Assembly: GCA_963721905.1 (NCBI GenBank)
Contig: CAVRMF010000011.1
Span: 124,001 to 188,000, forward strand
Reading direction: 5' to 3'
Source: Roseiarcus sp963721905
GTDB taxonomy: Bacteria > Pseudomonadota > Alphaproteobacteria > Rhizobiales > Beijerinckiaceae
Length of the DNA stretch: 64,000 nt
The notes beneath the pieces are model-generated. The model ran no database searches. It was not told the origin of the DNA and saw only the letters and a program-made list of their open reading frames with translations. Both the position numbers and the translations under genes were made by a program. Positions 32,766 to 42,019 of the stretch are shown piece by piece. Each line of letters opens with the position of its first letter. Positions within the stretch are counted from its first letter, which is position 1.

Positions 32766-34664
32766 ATGCTCAGATGGTCAATCGCCTCTGTCTGCATGGG
32801 CGGCGCGCTGGAAGGCAAGTTTGCCGCGGCCGCTAAGGCTGGCTTTCGCGCCGTCGAGCTCTTCGAGAACGATCTGACCTTCTTCAACGGCAAGCCCCGC
32901 GACGCAAGGCAATTGGCGGCCGACCTCGGGCTCGAAATCGTGGCGCTGCAACCTTTGCGCGACTTCGAGGCGATGCCGGACCCGATGCGCCGGCGCAATT
33001 TCGAGCGGGCAACGCGCAAGCTCGAGCTGATGCATGACCTCGGCGCGCGGCTTCTGTGCCTCTGCTCCAATGTCTCGCCCGAAGCGATCGACGATCCAGA
33101 ACAGGCCGCCGCGGATCTCGCGGAGCTCGCCGATCTTGCCCGCCAGCACGGCATGCGCATTGGCTACGAGGCGCTCGCCTGGGGCCGTCATGTCAAGGAC
33201 TGGACGGCCGCCTGGGACATCGTGCGTGCGGCCGATCGCGACAATCTCGGCATCGTACTCGACAGTTTTCACGTCTGCGTGCGCGGCAACCCGATCGAGC
33301 CGATCGCGAGCCTCCCCGCGGAACGGATCGCACTGGTTCAGGTGGCGGACGCGCCGGCGCTGGCGATGGACCCCTTGTCGCTGAGCCGTCATTACCGCTG
33401 TTACCCCGGCCAGGGCGATTATCCGATCGTCGATTATCTCGACGCCGTGACGCGCTCGGGCTACCGCGGTCCGCTATCGCTGGAAATCTTCAACGACCAG
33501 TTCCGCGGAGCCTCCGCCGCGGCGATTGCCGTGGACGGCATGCGGTCGCTGCGCGCGGCGGGTGAAGCGCTCGCGGCCAAACGCGCCGCCCGGGGCGAGG
33601 CGCCGATCGCGGACCTCGCGCCACTCCCGCCCCCGCCGGTTGTCGAAGGCGCCGAGTTCATCGAGTTCGCGGCGAGCGATGCCGACGCAAGCGAGCTCCT
33701 TGCGTTGGTCGAAGGGCTTGGCTTCCATCACGCGGGACGCCATCGTTCAAAGGAGGTCGACCTCTATGCCCAGGGCGAGATCAACCTCGTCGTCAACCAC
33801 GAGCGCGAGGGCTTCGCGCATTCCTTCTCGCTGCTGCACGGGCCTTCGGTCTGCGCGCTGGCGCTCCGCGTCGACTCCATCGAGAAGGCGCTCGAACGCG
33901 CGAGCGCGCTCGAGTGCCAGAGCTATGTTGGAAAGATCGGGCCGGGCGAAGCGACTGTGCCCGCGGTCGCAGGCGTCGAAGGCAGCCTCATCTACTTCAT
34001 CGGCGCGGAGGACCGCGGATGGCGCGACGACTTCGCGACCGAGCCGAAGAAGGCCAGCGGGGGCCGTCTGCGGAAGGTCGACCATCTCTCCAATGTCGTG
34101 CGCCGGGGCGAATTCCTGAGTTGGTCTCTCTTCTACCGCACTGTGCTCGGACTTACGCCGCAGCCGCAAGTCGAGATCGCCGATCCGCATGGAGCGTTCT
34201 TCAGCCGCTCGCTGCGCAGCCCGAACGGCGAATTGCGCATCGCGCTCAACGTCGGTGAGGGCGGGGCGACGGGCGTCTCGCGTTTTCTCGAGGCCTTCGG
34301 CGGCGCGGGCTTCCAGCAGATCGCGCTTTCGACCGACGACATATTCGCCACGGTCGAAGCCGCCAAAGCCAGGGGCGTCGCCTTCCTGCCAATTCCCGAC
34401 AATTACTACGACGATCTCGCGACCCGCTTCGAGATCGCGCCTGACCTTCTCGCTCGCATGCGCGCGCTCGGGGTGCTGTACGATCGGGTGAAGGACGGCG
34501 AGTTCTTCCACATCTACACAGAGACTTTCCAGGACCGCTTCTTCTTCGAGATCGTCGAGCGACACAATTATGATCTGTTTGGCGCCGCCAATACGCCCGT
34601 GCGCCTCGCCGCGCAGGCGAGCGCGACGGAATTAGAAAAGCGCGCGGAGATCGAGTTTGAGTAG
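32766..34664 (+). CDS. quiC: 3-dehydroshikimate dehydratase fused to HPPD-like domain
   Basis: Converts 3-dehydroshikimate to protocatechuate. 632 aa, the size of the fused QuiC1-type enzymes. Residues 1-280 are a TIM barrel of the sugar-phosphate-isomerase class with the four metal ligands visible: Glu135 (GYEALAW), Asp166 (IVLDSFHV), Gln192 (LVQVADAP) and Glu240 (LSLEIFND). Residues about 295-632 are a two-module vicinal-oxygen-chelate domain related to 4-hydroxyphenylpyruvate dioxygenase (VDHLSNVV with His440; FFFEIVERHNYDLFG with Glu595), but the second metal His is Gln518 (FQQIALST). So the C-terminal domain probably lacks normal dioxygenase iron binding. First gene of the aromatic operon. 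Confidence 0.92.
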   Translation: MLRWSIASVCMGGALEGKFAAAAKAGFRAVELFENDLTFFNGKPRDARQLAADLGLEIVALQPLRDFEAMPDPMRRRNFERATRKLELMHDLGARLLCLCSNVSPEAIDDPEQAAADLAELADLARQHGMRIGYEALAWGRHVKDWTAAWDIVRAADRDNLGIVLDSFHVCVRGNPIEPIASLPAERIALVQVADAPALAMDPLSLSRHYRCYPGQGDYPIVDYLDAVTRSGYRGPLSLEIFNDQFRGASAAAIAVDGMRSLRAAGEALAAKRAARGEAPIADLAPLPPPPVVEGAEFIEFAASDADASELLALVEGLGFHHAGRHRSKEVDLYAQGEINLVVNHEREGFAHSFSLLHGPSVCALALRVDSIEKALERASALECQSYVGKIGPGEATVPAVAGVEGSLIYFIGAEDRGWRDDFATEPKKASGGRLRKVDHLSNVVRRGEFLSWSLFYRTVLGLTPQPQVEIADPHGAFFSRSLRSPNGELRIALNVGEGGATGVSRFLEAFGGAGFQQIALSTDDIFATVEAAKARGVAFLPIPDNYYDDLATRFEIAPDLLARMRALGVLYDRVKDGEFFHIYTETFQDRFFFEIVERHNYDLFGAANTPVRLAAQASATELEKRAEIEFE

Positions 34665-34726
34665 GCCTGCGGATCCAGCGCCGAGGAGCGGACCCCCCGG
34701 CGCATTGCTTCGGACGTGACGGAATG

Positions 34727-35557
34727 ATGAACGGCGACACCAGGATCATCGCTCACGTCGGCTATCCGACGACGACGTTCAAGTCGTCGATGATCTACAA
34801 TCCCTGGTTCGACGCCCGGGGAATCAACGCGGCCGTCGTTCCGCTCGGAGTCAAGAGCGAGGACTTTGGGCGCGCATTTCCGGAGATCTGCCGCTTCACC
34901 AATTTCCACGGCGCGCTCATCACCATGCCGCACAAGGTCTCCGTTATCGACTTCGTCGACGAGGTCTCGACCGCGGTGAAGGTTGCGGGCTCGTGCAACG
35001 CAGTGCGTCGGAACAGCGACGGCCGATTGATCGGCGACATGTTCGACGGCGAAGGGTTCGTCCGCGGCGTCGCGCGCCACGGCGGATCGCTGCGCGGCAA
35101 GAGGCTGCTGGTGGTCGGCGCGGGCGGAGTGGGCTCCGCGATCGCGGCCTCGGCGGCGGCCGCGGGCGCCTCCGAAATCGCGCTCTATGACGTCAACGCA
35201 TCATCGATGGAGGCTCTGGCCAACCGGCTTCGGCAGAGCTATCCGAGCCTCAAGGTCGCGGTTGGGTCGAACGATCCGAGCGGATTCGACGTGGTCGTGA
35301 ATGCGACGCCGCTCGGCATGTATCCCGGCGATCCGATGCCGCTCGATGTAGCCCGGTTGTCACCCTCAACCTACGTCGGCGAGGTCGTGATGAAGCAGGA
35401 GACGACTGCGTTTCTCGCCGCCGCTCAGGCTCGCGGTTGCACGACCCAGATCGGCATCGATATGCTGTTCGAACAGATACCCGCCTATCTCGAGTTCTTC
35501 GGCTTTCCCGCAACGACGGCGTCGGAGTTGAGAGAGGTCGCCCAAGTCGACTATTAG
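34727..35557 (+). CDS. shikimate (quinate/shikimate) dehydrogenase
   Basis: About 276 aa. The shikimate-binding half has the AroE pattern NFHGALITMPHKVSVIDFVD with the catalytic Lys in MPHK and the Asp in GDMFDGEGF; the NAD(P) half has LLVVGAGGVGSAIAASAAAA. Two adjacent ATGs (34724, 34727) are possible. Placed between the dehydroshikimate dehydratase and an MHS-type permease, it should run catabolically, oxidising shikimate (or quinate) to 3-dehydroshikimate; no dehydroquinate dehydratase is in the window, so quinate use would need one elsewhere. AroE biosynthetic function is less likely here. Confidence 0.88.
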   Translation: MNGDTRIIAHVGYPTTTFKSSMIYNPWFDARGINAAVVPLGVKSEDFGRAFPEICRFTNFHGALITMPHKVSVIDFVDEVSTAVKVAGSCNAVRRNSDGRLIGDMFDGEGFVRGVARHGGSLRGKRLLVVGAGGVGSAIAASAAAAGASEIALYDVNASSMEALANRLRQSYPSLKVAVGSNDPSGFDVVVNATPLGMYPGDPMPLDVARLSPSTYVGEVVMKQETTAFLAAAQARGCTTQIGIDMLFEQIPAYLEFFGFPATTASELREVAQVDY

Positions 35558-35591
35558 AACGGTTAAAAAAACAAAGACAGGGAGGAAGGGA

Positions 35592-36983
35592 ATGACCGCT
35601 GCGATGGCGCACGAACCGGAAGGACGGCATCAGAGCAAGGTCGCGGCCGCGAGCGGCTGGATCGGCTCAGCGCTCGAATACTACGACTTCTTCATCTATG
35701 CGACTGCGGCGTCGCTCGTCTTTCCGCAAATCTTCTTTCCGTCCAGCAACCCCACCGTCGCCATCGTCGCGTCTCTGGCGACTTACGGCGTGGGCTACAT
35801 CGCAAGGCCGATCGGCGCGTTCGTGCTCGGCCACCTCGGCGACACTTACGGCCGCAGGAACGTGCTTTTAATCTGCCTCGTCCTGATGGGTCTCTCAACC
35901 ACCGCGGTGGGACTGCTTCCCACCTATCAGCAGGTTGGAGTTTGGGCGCCCGTCCTGCTGGTGGTCCTGCGACTCATCCAGGGCTTCGCGGTTGCGGGCG
36001 AGATATCCGGCGCGAGCTCCATGATCCTCGAACATGCCCCTTTCGGACGGCGCGGCTATTTCGCAAGCTTTACTCTGCAAGGCGTGCAGGCGGGACAAAT
36101 TCTCGCGGCCGCGGTCTTTCTGCCCTTGAGCTACGCGCTGCCAAACGAGGCCTTCGTGACATGGGGGTGGCGCGTGCCGTTCCTGCTCAGCGTTCTCGTC
36201 CTGGTCGCCGGCTACATTATTCGGCGCGAGGTCGAGGAGACGCCCGCCTTCACCGCGGAGCAAGCGCATCGCGAGATTCCGAAGGCGCCGATCATCGACG
36301 CTTTGACCAACCATTGGCCGGACATGCTGCGGGTCGTCTGCATGTCGCTGATGAACGTCATTCCGGTGGTGGCGACCATTTTCGGCGCCGCCTACGCCGT
36401 GCAGCCCGCATACGGCGTCGGAATGGACAAAACCATCTACTTGTGGATTCCCGTCGTCGGCAACATCGTGGCCGTCGTCGTGATTCCGTTCGTCGGCAAC
36501 CTCTCGGACAGAATCGGCCGCCGGCTGCCGATGATCATCGGCTCGCTCGCGGCGGGCCTCCTGACCTTTGCTTATCTCTACTGCATCAGCATCAAGAACG
36601 TGCCGCTTGCGTTCGTGATCTCGATCCTGATGTGGGGCGTCGTCTATCAGGGATATAACGCCGTGTTCCCAAGCTTCTATCCGGAGCTCTTCCCGACCCG
36701 CGCGCGCGTCTCGGGCATGGCGATTGCGCAGAACATCGGGACGATGCTGACGGCTTTGCTGCCGGCGCTGTTCGCGACGGTCGCGCCCCCAGGCTCGCAC
36801 AATGTGCCGCTGACGGTTGGAGCGCTCGCCCTCGGCATCACGGTCATCGCCTCGATCGCCGCCTGGACCGCGCGCGAGACGTTCCGTGTCCATCTCAACG
36901 ATCTGGGTGAATCTGGGGCGCCCGAAGTCGACAGGGCCGAATATGATCGCTTGCGTCGGCAAAGTCTGGCGACCGCCGGTTAA
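35592..36983 (+). CDS. MFS permease of the MHS (ShiA-like) type
   Basis: 463-aa twelve-helix transporter. The N-terminus WIGSALEYYDFFIYATAASL and VFPQIFFPSSNP is typical of metabolite-proton symporters; the loop-2 signature is GHLGDTYGRRNVLL, and RRGYFASFTLQGVQAG and SDRIGRRLPMIIG follow. ShiA, KgtP and ProP are the characterised relatives. In this operon shikimate, quinate or protocatechuate is the most likely substrate. Ribosome site GGGAGGAAGGGA precedes the ATG. It adds a secondary importer to the nearby ABC system. Confidence 0.88.
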   Translation: MTAAMAHEPEGRHQSKVAAASGWIGSALEYYDFFIYATAASLVFPQIFFPSSNPTVAIVASLATYGVGYIARPIGAFVLGHLGDTYGRRNVLLICLVLMGLSTTAVGLLPTYQQVGVWAPVLLVVLRLIQGFAVAGEISGASSMILEHAPFGRRGYFASFTLQGVQAGQILAAAVFLPLSYALPNEAFVTWGWRVPFLLSVLVLVAGYIIRREVEETPAFTAEQAHREIPKAPIIDALTNHWPDMLRVVCMSLMNVIPVVATIFGAAYAVQPAYGVGMDKTIYLWIPVVGNIVAVVVIPFVGNLSDRIGRRLPMIIGSLAAGLLTFAYLYCISIKNVPLAFVISILMWGVVYQGYNAVFPSFYPELFPTRARVSGMAIAQNIGTMLTALLPALFATVAPPGSHNVPLTVGALALGITVIASIAAWTARETFRVHLNDLGESGAPEVDRAEYDRLRRQSLATAG

Positions 36984-37053
36984 GTCCCCGAACCGGCCTC
37001 GCGACACTTCGCGGGACTTCGGGCTATGCTGTTTGATTTCGGGAGGCCAAGAA

Positions 37054-38082
37054 TTGATCATCGACTGTCACGGCCACTACACGACCGCTCCCAAGGCGCT
37101 GGAGAAGTGGCGAAACCAGCAGATCGCCGGCATCAAGGATCCGGCCGTCATGCCGAAGGTCGCGGATCTCAAGATCAGCGACGACGAGCTTCGCGAATCG
37201 ATCGAAGCCAACCAGTTGCGGCTGATGAGGGAGCGCGGCGCCGACCTCACGATCTTTTCGCCGCGCGCGAGCTTCATGGCGCACCACATCGGCGATTTCG
37301 CCGTCAGTTCGACCTGGGCCTCGATCTGCAACGAGCTCTGCCACCGCGTCTCGAAGCTCTTTCCCGATCATTTCATCGGCGCGGCGATGCTGCCGCAGAG
37401 CCCGGGCGTCGATCCGAAGACCTGCATCCCCGAGCTCGAGCGTTGCGTGAAGGAGTTCGGCTTTGTCGGGATCAATCTCAATCCAGATCCGTCCGGAGGT
37501 CATTGGACGAGCCCGCCGCTGACCGACCGCCACTGGTATCCGATCTACGGGGCGATGGTCGAATACGACATCCCGGCCATGGTGCACGTGTCGACGAGCT
37601 GCAACGCCTGCTTCCACACGACGGGCGCGCACTACATCAACGCCGACACCACCGCGGTGATGCAGTTCATCCAGGGTGACCTCTTCAAGGACTTTCCGAA
37701 GCTGCGCTTCGTCGTCCCGCATGGCGGCGGCGCCGCCCCTTACCACTGGGGCCGCTATCGCGGACTGGCGCAGGAGCTGAAGAAGCCGCTGCTTAAGGAT
37801 CACCTGCTCAACAACGTCTTTTTTGACACCTGCGTCTACCATCAGCCGGGCGTCGACCTCCTTGCCAAGGTGATCCCTGTCGACAACATCCTGTTCGCCA
37901 GCGAAATGATCGGCGCCGTGCGCGGCATCGATCCCGAAACTGGCCATCACTACGACGACACCAAGCGCTACATCGAGGCGACTGTGAATCTGACCCCTCA
38001 CGAGCGCCAGATGGTCTATGAAGGCAATGCGCGCCGGGTCTATCCGCGTCTCGACAAGGCGCTGAAAGCCAGGGGCCGGTAG
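37054..38082 (+). CDS. ligJ: 4-oxalomesaconate hydratase
   Basis: Hydrates 4-oxalomesaconate to 4-carboxy-4-hydroxy-2-oxoadipate. Amidohydrolase-2 family, 342 aa, close to the length of Sphingobium LigJ. The start is a TTG at 37054, seven bases after GGGAGG; the product begins with the metal-binding IIDCHGHYTTAPKALEKW directly, as LigJ does, and no ATG fits there. Further motifs: FSPRASFMAHH, NLNPDPSGGHWTSPPLTDR, VHVSTSCN, FVVPHGGGAAPYHWGRYRG, LFASEMIGAVRGID. Between the permease and the aldolase gene in pathway-consistent company. Confidence 0.93.
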   Translation: MIIDCHGHYTTAPKALEKWRNQQIAGIKDPAVMPKVADLKISDDELRESIEANQLRLMRERGADLTIFSPRASFMAHHIGDFAVSSTWASICNELCHRVSKLFPDHFIGAAMLPQSPGVDPKTCIPELERCVKEFGFVGINLNPDPSGGHWTSPPLTDRHWYPIYGAMVEYDIPAMVHVSTSCNACFHTTGAHYINADTTAVMQFIQGDLFKDFPKLRFVVPHGGGAAPYHWGRYRGLAQELKKPLLKDHLLNNVFFDTCVYHQPGVDLLAKVIPVDNILFASEMIGAVRGIDPETGHHYDDTKRYIEATVNLTPHERQMVYEGNARRVYPRLDKALKARGR

Positions 38083-38091
38083 GAGGGAAAG

Positions 38092-38775
38092 ATGACCGAA
38101 CTCGGCGTCGTTCGACGCGCCATCACTCGGGCCGACCGCGCTTCCGTCGACGCGCTCGCGGCGCTCGGCGTTGCGACCGTGCACGAGGCCATGGGCCGTG
38201 TCGGGCTGATGAAGCCCTATATGCGGCCGATCTTTGCCGGCGCCCAGGTCTCCGGCACGGCGGTGACGGTGCTCCTGCATCCGGGCGACAACTGGATGAT
38301 GCATGTCGTCGCGGAGCAGATCCAGCCGGGCGACATCGTCGTCGCCGCCATCACCGCCGATTGCGAGGACGGTTATTTCGGCGATCTGCTCGCGTCAAGC
38401 TTCAAGGCGCGTGGCGCGCGCGCGCTCGTCATCGACGCCGGCGTGCGCGACGTGAAGACGCTGACCGAGATGGGCTTCCCGGTCTGGAGCAAATGCGTCA
38501 GCGCCAAGGGAACCGTCAAGGCGACGCTGGGCTCCGTCAACGTGCCCGTTGTCTGCGCGGGCGCGCTCATCAATCCGGGCGACGGAATCGTCGCGGACGA
38601 CGATGGCGTGGTCGTGGTGCCGGCCGCCTGGGCAGAGAAGACGCGCGTCGCGGCGGCGGCGCGCGAAGCCAACGAGGGCGACAAGCGGGCGAAGCTCGCC
38701 GCCGGCGTCCTCGGCCTCGATATGTACAAAATGCGCGAGCCGCTGGAAAAAGCTGGCCTCAAATACATCGATTGA
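38092..38775 (+). CDS. ligK: 4-carboxy-4-hydroxy-2-oxoadipate aldolase
   Basis: Cleaves the last intermediate of the 4,5-cleavage route to pyruvate and oxaloacetate. 227 aa, class II pyruvate aldolase of the RraA/HMG-aldolase family: VATVHEAMGRVGLMKPYMRP, HPGDNWMMHVV, GDIVVAAITADCEDGYFGDLL, GARALVIDAGVRDVKTLTEM and VKATLGSVNVPV. The Gly-Asp-Leu-Leu metal/phosphate region and the Arg-Asp pair are intact. Nine bases after ligJ, with GGAGGGAAAG before the ATG. Confidence 0.92.
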   Translation: MTELGVVRRAITRADRASVDALAALGVATVHEAMGRVGLMKPYMRPIFAGAQVSGTAVTVLLHPGDNWMMHVVAEQIQPGDIVVAAITADCEDGYFGDLLASSFKARGARALVIDAGVRDVKTLTEMGFPVWSKCVSAKGTVKATLGSVNVPVVCAGALINPGDGIVADDDGVVVVPAAWAEKTRVAAAAREANEGDKRAKLAAGVLGLDMYKMREPLEKAGLKYID

Positions 38776-38783
38776 GGGCGCTA

Positions 38784-39731
38784 ATGAACGCAATCTCCAA
38801 ACCCGTCACCGGACCGTTCGAAAAGACCAAAGGCTGGCTCGACTGGTACGCCGAGCCAAGCAAGCCGCATTTCCGCCTGCCCACGGGAGCTGTCGACGCG
38901 CATTGCCACGTCTTCGGCCCGGGCGCGGAGTTCCCTTATGCGCCCGAGCGCAAATATACGCCCTGCGACGCGAGCAAGGCCGAACTCTTCGCTTTGCGAG
39001 ATCACCTCGGGTTCTCGCGTAACGTTGTCGTGCAGGCGACCTGTCATGGGGCCGACAATCGCGCGATGGTCGACGCCTGCATGTCCAGCGCCGGCAAAGC
39101 GCGCGGCGTCGCGACGGTCAAGCGCGACGTGAGCGATGACGAACTGAAGCGGCTCGACCGCGCAGGCGTCCGTGGCGTGCGGTTTAATTTCGTCAAGCGC
39201 CTCGTCGACTTCACGCCCAAGGACGAACTGATGGAGATCGCCGGGCGTATCGGCCAGCTCGGCTGGCATGTCGTGATCTATTTCGAGGCGGTCGATCTGC
39301 CGGAACTCTGGGACTTCTTTACCGCGCTTCCGACGACGATCATCGTCGACCATATGGGCCGGCCCGACGTGAGGAAGCCGACGGATGGTCCCGAGTTCGC
39401 GCTCTTCCTCAAATTCATGCGCGAGAACTCCAGCGTCTGGGCCAAGGTGTCGGGCGCTGAGCGTCTGTCCGTTTCGGGGCCGCCGGCGCTGAATGGCGAG
39501 CGCGAGCCGTATCGCGACTTCGTCCCGTTTGCCCGGCGGGTGGTCGAAGAATTCCCCGACCGCGTCATCTGGGGAACCGACTGGCCGCACCCGAACCTTA
39601 AGGATCACATGCCCGACGACGGACTGCTGGTCGACATCCTGCCGCATATAGCGCCGACGGCCGAGCTTCAGCGAACGCTGCTCGTCGACAATCCGATGCG
39701 GCTCTACTGGCCCGAGGAAAAAGGAGTCTGA
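38784..39731 (+). CDS. ligI: 2-pyrone-4,6-dicarboxylate lactonase
   Basis: Hydrolyses 2-pyrone-4,6-dicarboxylate to 4-oxalomesaconate. 315 aa, amidohydrolase fold. Signatures: VDAHCHVFGPGAEFPYAPER (HxH), NVVVQATCHGADNRAMVDA, GVRGVRFNFVKRLVD, HVVIYFEA, IIVDHMGRPDV, and VIWGTDWPHPN (metal or catalytic Asp). Start at the ATG at 38784, eight bases after the aldolase stop, with GAGGG upstream. Fits perfectly between ligK and ligA. Confidence 0.93.
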   Translation: MNAISKPVTGPFEKTKGWLDWYAEPSKPHFRLPTGAVDAHCHVFGPGAEFPYAPERKYTPCDASKAELFALRDHLGFSRNVVVQATCHGADNRAMVDACMSSAGKARGVATVKRDVSDDELKRLDRAGVRGVRFNFVKRLVDFTPKDELMEIAGRIGQLGWHVVIYFEAVDLPELWDFFTALPTTIIVDHMGRPDVRKPTDGPEFALFLKFMRENSSVWAKVSGAERLSVSGPPALNGEREPYRDFVPFARRVVEEFPDRVIWGTDWPHPNLKDHMPDDGLLVDILPHIAPTAELQRTLLVDNPMRLYWPEEKGV

Positions 39732-39734
39732 ACC

Positions 39735-40148
39735 ATGGCTCTCGACAAGGAGTTCAATGAAATTCCCGGCACGATCATCTTCGACGCCGAGCAATCGCGC
39801 AAAGGCTACTGGCTCAACCAGTTCTGCATGTCGCTGATGAAGGCCGAGAACCGCGCGAAGTTCAAGGCCGACGAGCGCGCCTATCTCGACGGCTGGAAGC
39901 TCACCGAGGAGCAGAAGCAGGCGGTGCTCGACCGAGATCTCAACCGCATGATGGCGCTCGGCGGCAACATCTACTTCCTGTCGAAGATCGGCGCGACCGA
40001 CGGCAAGAGCTTCCAGCAGATGGCCGGCTCGATGACCGGCATGAGCGAGCAGGAATACCGCGACATGATGATCAGGGGCGGCCGCAAGATCGACGGCAAC
40101 CGCAGGATCGGCGAGGACGGCGACGCGCAGCGTCCCCGGAAAGACTGA
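39735..40148 (+). CDS. ligA: protocatechuate 4,5-dioxygenase alpha subunit
   Basis: 137 aa. LigA pattern: EIPGTIIFDAEQSRKGYWLN, CMSLMKAENRAKFKADERAY, WKLTEEQKQAVLDRDLNRMM and GGNIYFLSKIGATDGKSFQQ. The C-terminal MTGMSEQEYRDMMIRGGR matches the usual extension missing from the shorter copy at 24850-25209. Starts three bases after the ligI stop. Forms the lid of the LigB active site. Confidence 0.94.
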   Translation: MALDKEFNEIPGTIIFDAEQSRKGYWLNQFCMSLMKAENRAKFKADERAYLDGWKLTEEQKQAVLDRDLNRMMALGGNIYFLSKIGATDGKSFQQMAGSMTGMSEQEYRDMMIRGGRKIDGNRRIGEDGDAQRPRKD

Positions 40149-40189
40149 CGACAGTCTCCGGACTTCTCCCGACGAAGGACTTTTTGAAC

Positions 40190-41047
40190 ATGGCCCGCAT
40201 CACCGCCTCGCTCTTCACCTCGCACATCCCCGCCGTCGGCGCGGCCTTCGACCTCGGCAAGACGAAGGAGGACTACTGGAAGCCGGTCTTCGCCGGATAC
40301 GACTTCGACAAGGAATGGGTGAGGACGCACATGCCCGACGTGATCTTCCTCGTCTACAACGATCACGCCACCGCCTTCAGTCTGCAGATGATCCCGACTT
40401 TCGCGATCATGACCGGCCCGGAATTCAACCCCGCGGACGAAGGCTACGGCGCGCGCCCGGTGCCCAAGGTCATCGGCCACCCGGAGCTTGCTTCCCATAT
40501 CGCCTCGGAGGTGATCCAGCAGGATTTCGACCTGACCATGGTCAACGAGATCGACGTCGACCACGGCCTCACGGTGCCGCTCAGCTGCGTTTTCGGCGAG
40601 GTCGACGAGTGGCCGTGCAAGATCATCCCCTTCGCCGTCAATGTCGTGCAGCACCCCGTGCCTTCGGGGGCGCGGTGTTTCGCCCTCGGCCAGGCGATCC
40701 GCAAGGCTATCGAGAGCTACCCCGAGGATCTCAACGTCCATATCTGGGGCACGGGCGGCATGAGCCATCAGCTTCAGGGTCCCCGCGCCGGCCTGATCAA
40801 CAGGAAGTGGGACAACATGTTCCTCGACCGGCTGATCGACGACCCGAAGGGCCTCGCGCGAATGCCGAACATCGAGTACGTCCGCGAGGCGGGTTCGGAG
40901 GGCATCGAACTCGTCATGTGGCTGATTGCTCGCGGCGCGATGGCGGATGTCGCCGGCGGCCCGAAGCCGAAAGTGGCGCACCGGTTCTACCATGTTCCGG
41001 CGTCCAACACCGCGGTCGGCCATCTCATTCTCGAAAACGCGGCGTAG
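40190..41047 (+). CDS. ligB: protocatechuate 4,5-dioxygenase beta subunit
   Basis: Opens the protocatechuate ring between C4 and C5, giving 4-carboxy-2-hydroxymuconate-6-semialdehyde. 285 aa from MARITASLFTSHIPAVGAAF; an ATG two codons earlier is possible. Iron ligands His12, His59 (VYNDHATAF) and Glu240 (GSEGIELVMW), catalytic His193 (GGMSHQLQG). MVNEIDVDHGLTVPLS and YHVPASNTAVGHLIL are LigB-typical. Follows ligA by 41 bases. Confidence 0.95.
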   Translation: MARITASLFTSHIPAVGAAFDLGKTKEDYWKPVFAGYDFDKEWVRTHMPDVIFLVYNDHATAFSLQMIPTFAIMTGPEFNPADEGYGARPVPKVIGHPELASHIASEVIQQDFDLTMVNEIDVDHGLTVPLSCVFGEVDEWPCKIIPFAVNVVQHPVPSGARCFALGQAIRKAIESYPEDLNVHIWGTGGMSHQLQGPRAGLINRKWDNMFLDRLIDDPKGLARMPNIEYVREAGSEGIELVMWLIARGAMADVAGGPKPKVAHRFYHVPASNTAVGHLILENAA

Positions 41048-41065
41048 AATACTGGGGGTTTGGGA

Positions 41066-42019
41066 ATGCCGTCTTCGATCAAGGTCGCGCTGGCGGGCGC
41101 GGGCGCCTTCGGCCTCAAGCATCTCGACGGCATCAAGCTGATCGACGGAGTCGAGGTCGTCTCGCTCGTCGGCCGCGAACTCGACAAGACGAAAGAGGCC
41201 GCGGCCAATTACGGCGTGGGTCACGTGACGACGGATCTCGCCGACAGCCTCAAGCTGTCGGGCCTCGACGCCGTCATCCTGGCGACGCCGACCCAGATGC
41301 ACGCCGCCCAGGCGCTCCAGTGCATGGAAGCCGGCAAGCATGTTCAGGTGGAGATTCCGCTCGCCGACAGTCTGAAGGACGCCGAGGCCGTCGCCGCGAT
41401 GCAGAAGCGCACTGGGCTCATCGCGATGGCCGGCCACACTCGCCGCTTCAACCCCAGCCATCAGTTTGTCCACAAGCAAATTTTGGCCGGCAAGTTTCAC
41501 ATCTACCAAATGGACGTGCAGACCTATTTCTTCCGCCGCACCAATATGAACGCGCTCGGCCAGCCGCGCTCATGGACCGACCACCTCTTGTGGCACCATG
41601 CGGCGCACACCGTCGACCTTTTCGCCTATCAGTGCGGCTCGCCGATCGTGAAAGCCAATGCGCTGCAGGGGCCGATCCATCCGACGCTCGGCATTGCGAT
41701 GGACATGAGCATTCAATTGAAGGCGGCGAACGGCGCAATCTGCACCCTGTCGCTCTCGTTCAACAACGACGGCCCTCTCGGCACCTTCTTCCGCTATATC
41801 GGCGACAGCGCGACCTATATCGCCCGCTACGACGACCTCTTCACCGGCAAGGACGAAAAGATCGATGTCAGCAAGGTCGACGTCTCGATGAACGGCATTG
41901 AGCTGCAGGACCGCGAATTCTTCGCCGCCATCCGCGAGGGCCGCGAGCCCAATTCCAGCGTCGCCCAGGTGCTCCCGGGCTACCGCGTGCTCCACGAACT
42001 GGAGCGGCAGCTTAGGTAA
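41066..42019 (+). CDS. ligC: 4-carboxy-2-hydroxymuconate-6-semialdehyde dehydrogenase
   Basis: Oxidises the hemiacetal form of the ring-cleavage product to 2-pyrone-4,6-dicarboxylate with NAD(P). 317 aa, Gfo/Idh/MocA fold. IKVALAGAGAFGLKHLDGIK (nucleotide-binding GxGxxG), DAVILATPTQMHAAQALQCM, GKHVQVEIPLADS, MAGHTRRFNPSHQFV, and the LigC-typical YFFRRTNMNALGQPRSWTDH followed by LLWHHAAHTVDLFAY. An in-frame TTG six bases upstream is an alternative start. Last gene of the operon, 18 bases after ligB. Confidence 0.94.
   Translation: MPSSIKVALAGAGAFGLKHLDGIKLIDGVEVVSLVGRELDKTKEAAANYGVGHVTTDLADSLKLSGLDAVILATPTQMHAAQALQCMEAGKHVQVEIPLADSLKDAEAVAAMQKRTGLIAMAGHTRRFNPSHQFVHKQILAGKFHIYQMDVQTYFFRRTNMNALGQPRSWTDHLLWHHAAHTVDLFAYQCGSPIVKANALQGPIHPTLGIAMDMSIQLKAANGAICTLSLSFNNDGPLGTFFRYIGDSATYIARYDDLFTGKDEKIDVSKVDVSMNGIELQDREFFAAIREGREPNSSVAQVLPGYRVLHELERQLR

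Noticed and set aside
39971..41509. 512-residue minus-strand frame opposite ligB/ligC
   Set aside because: Shadow of well-supported genes.
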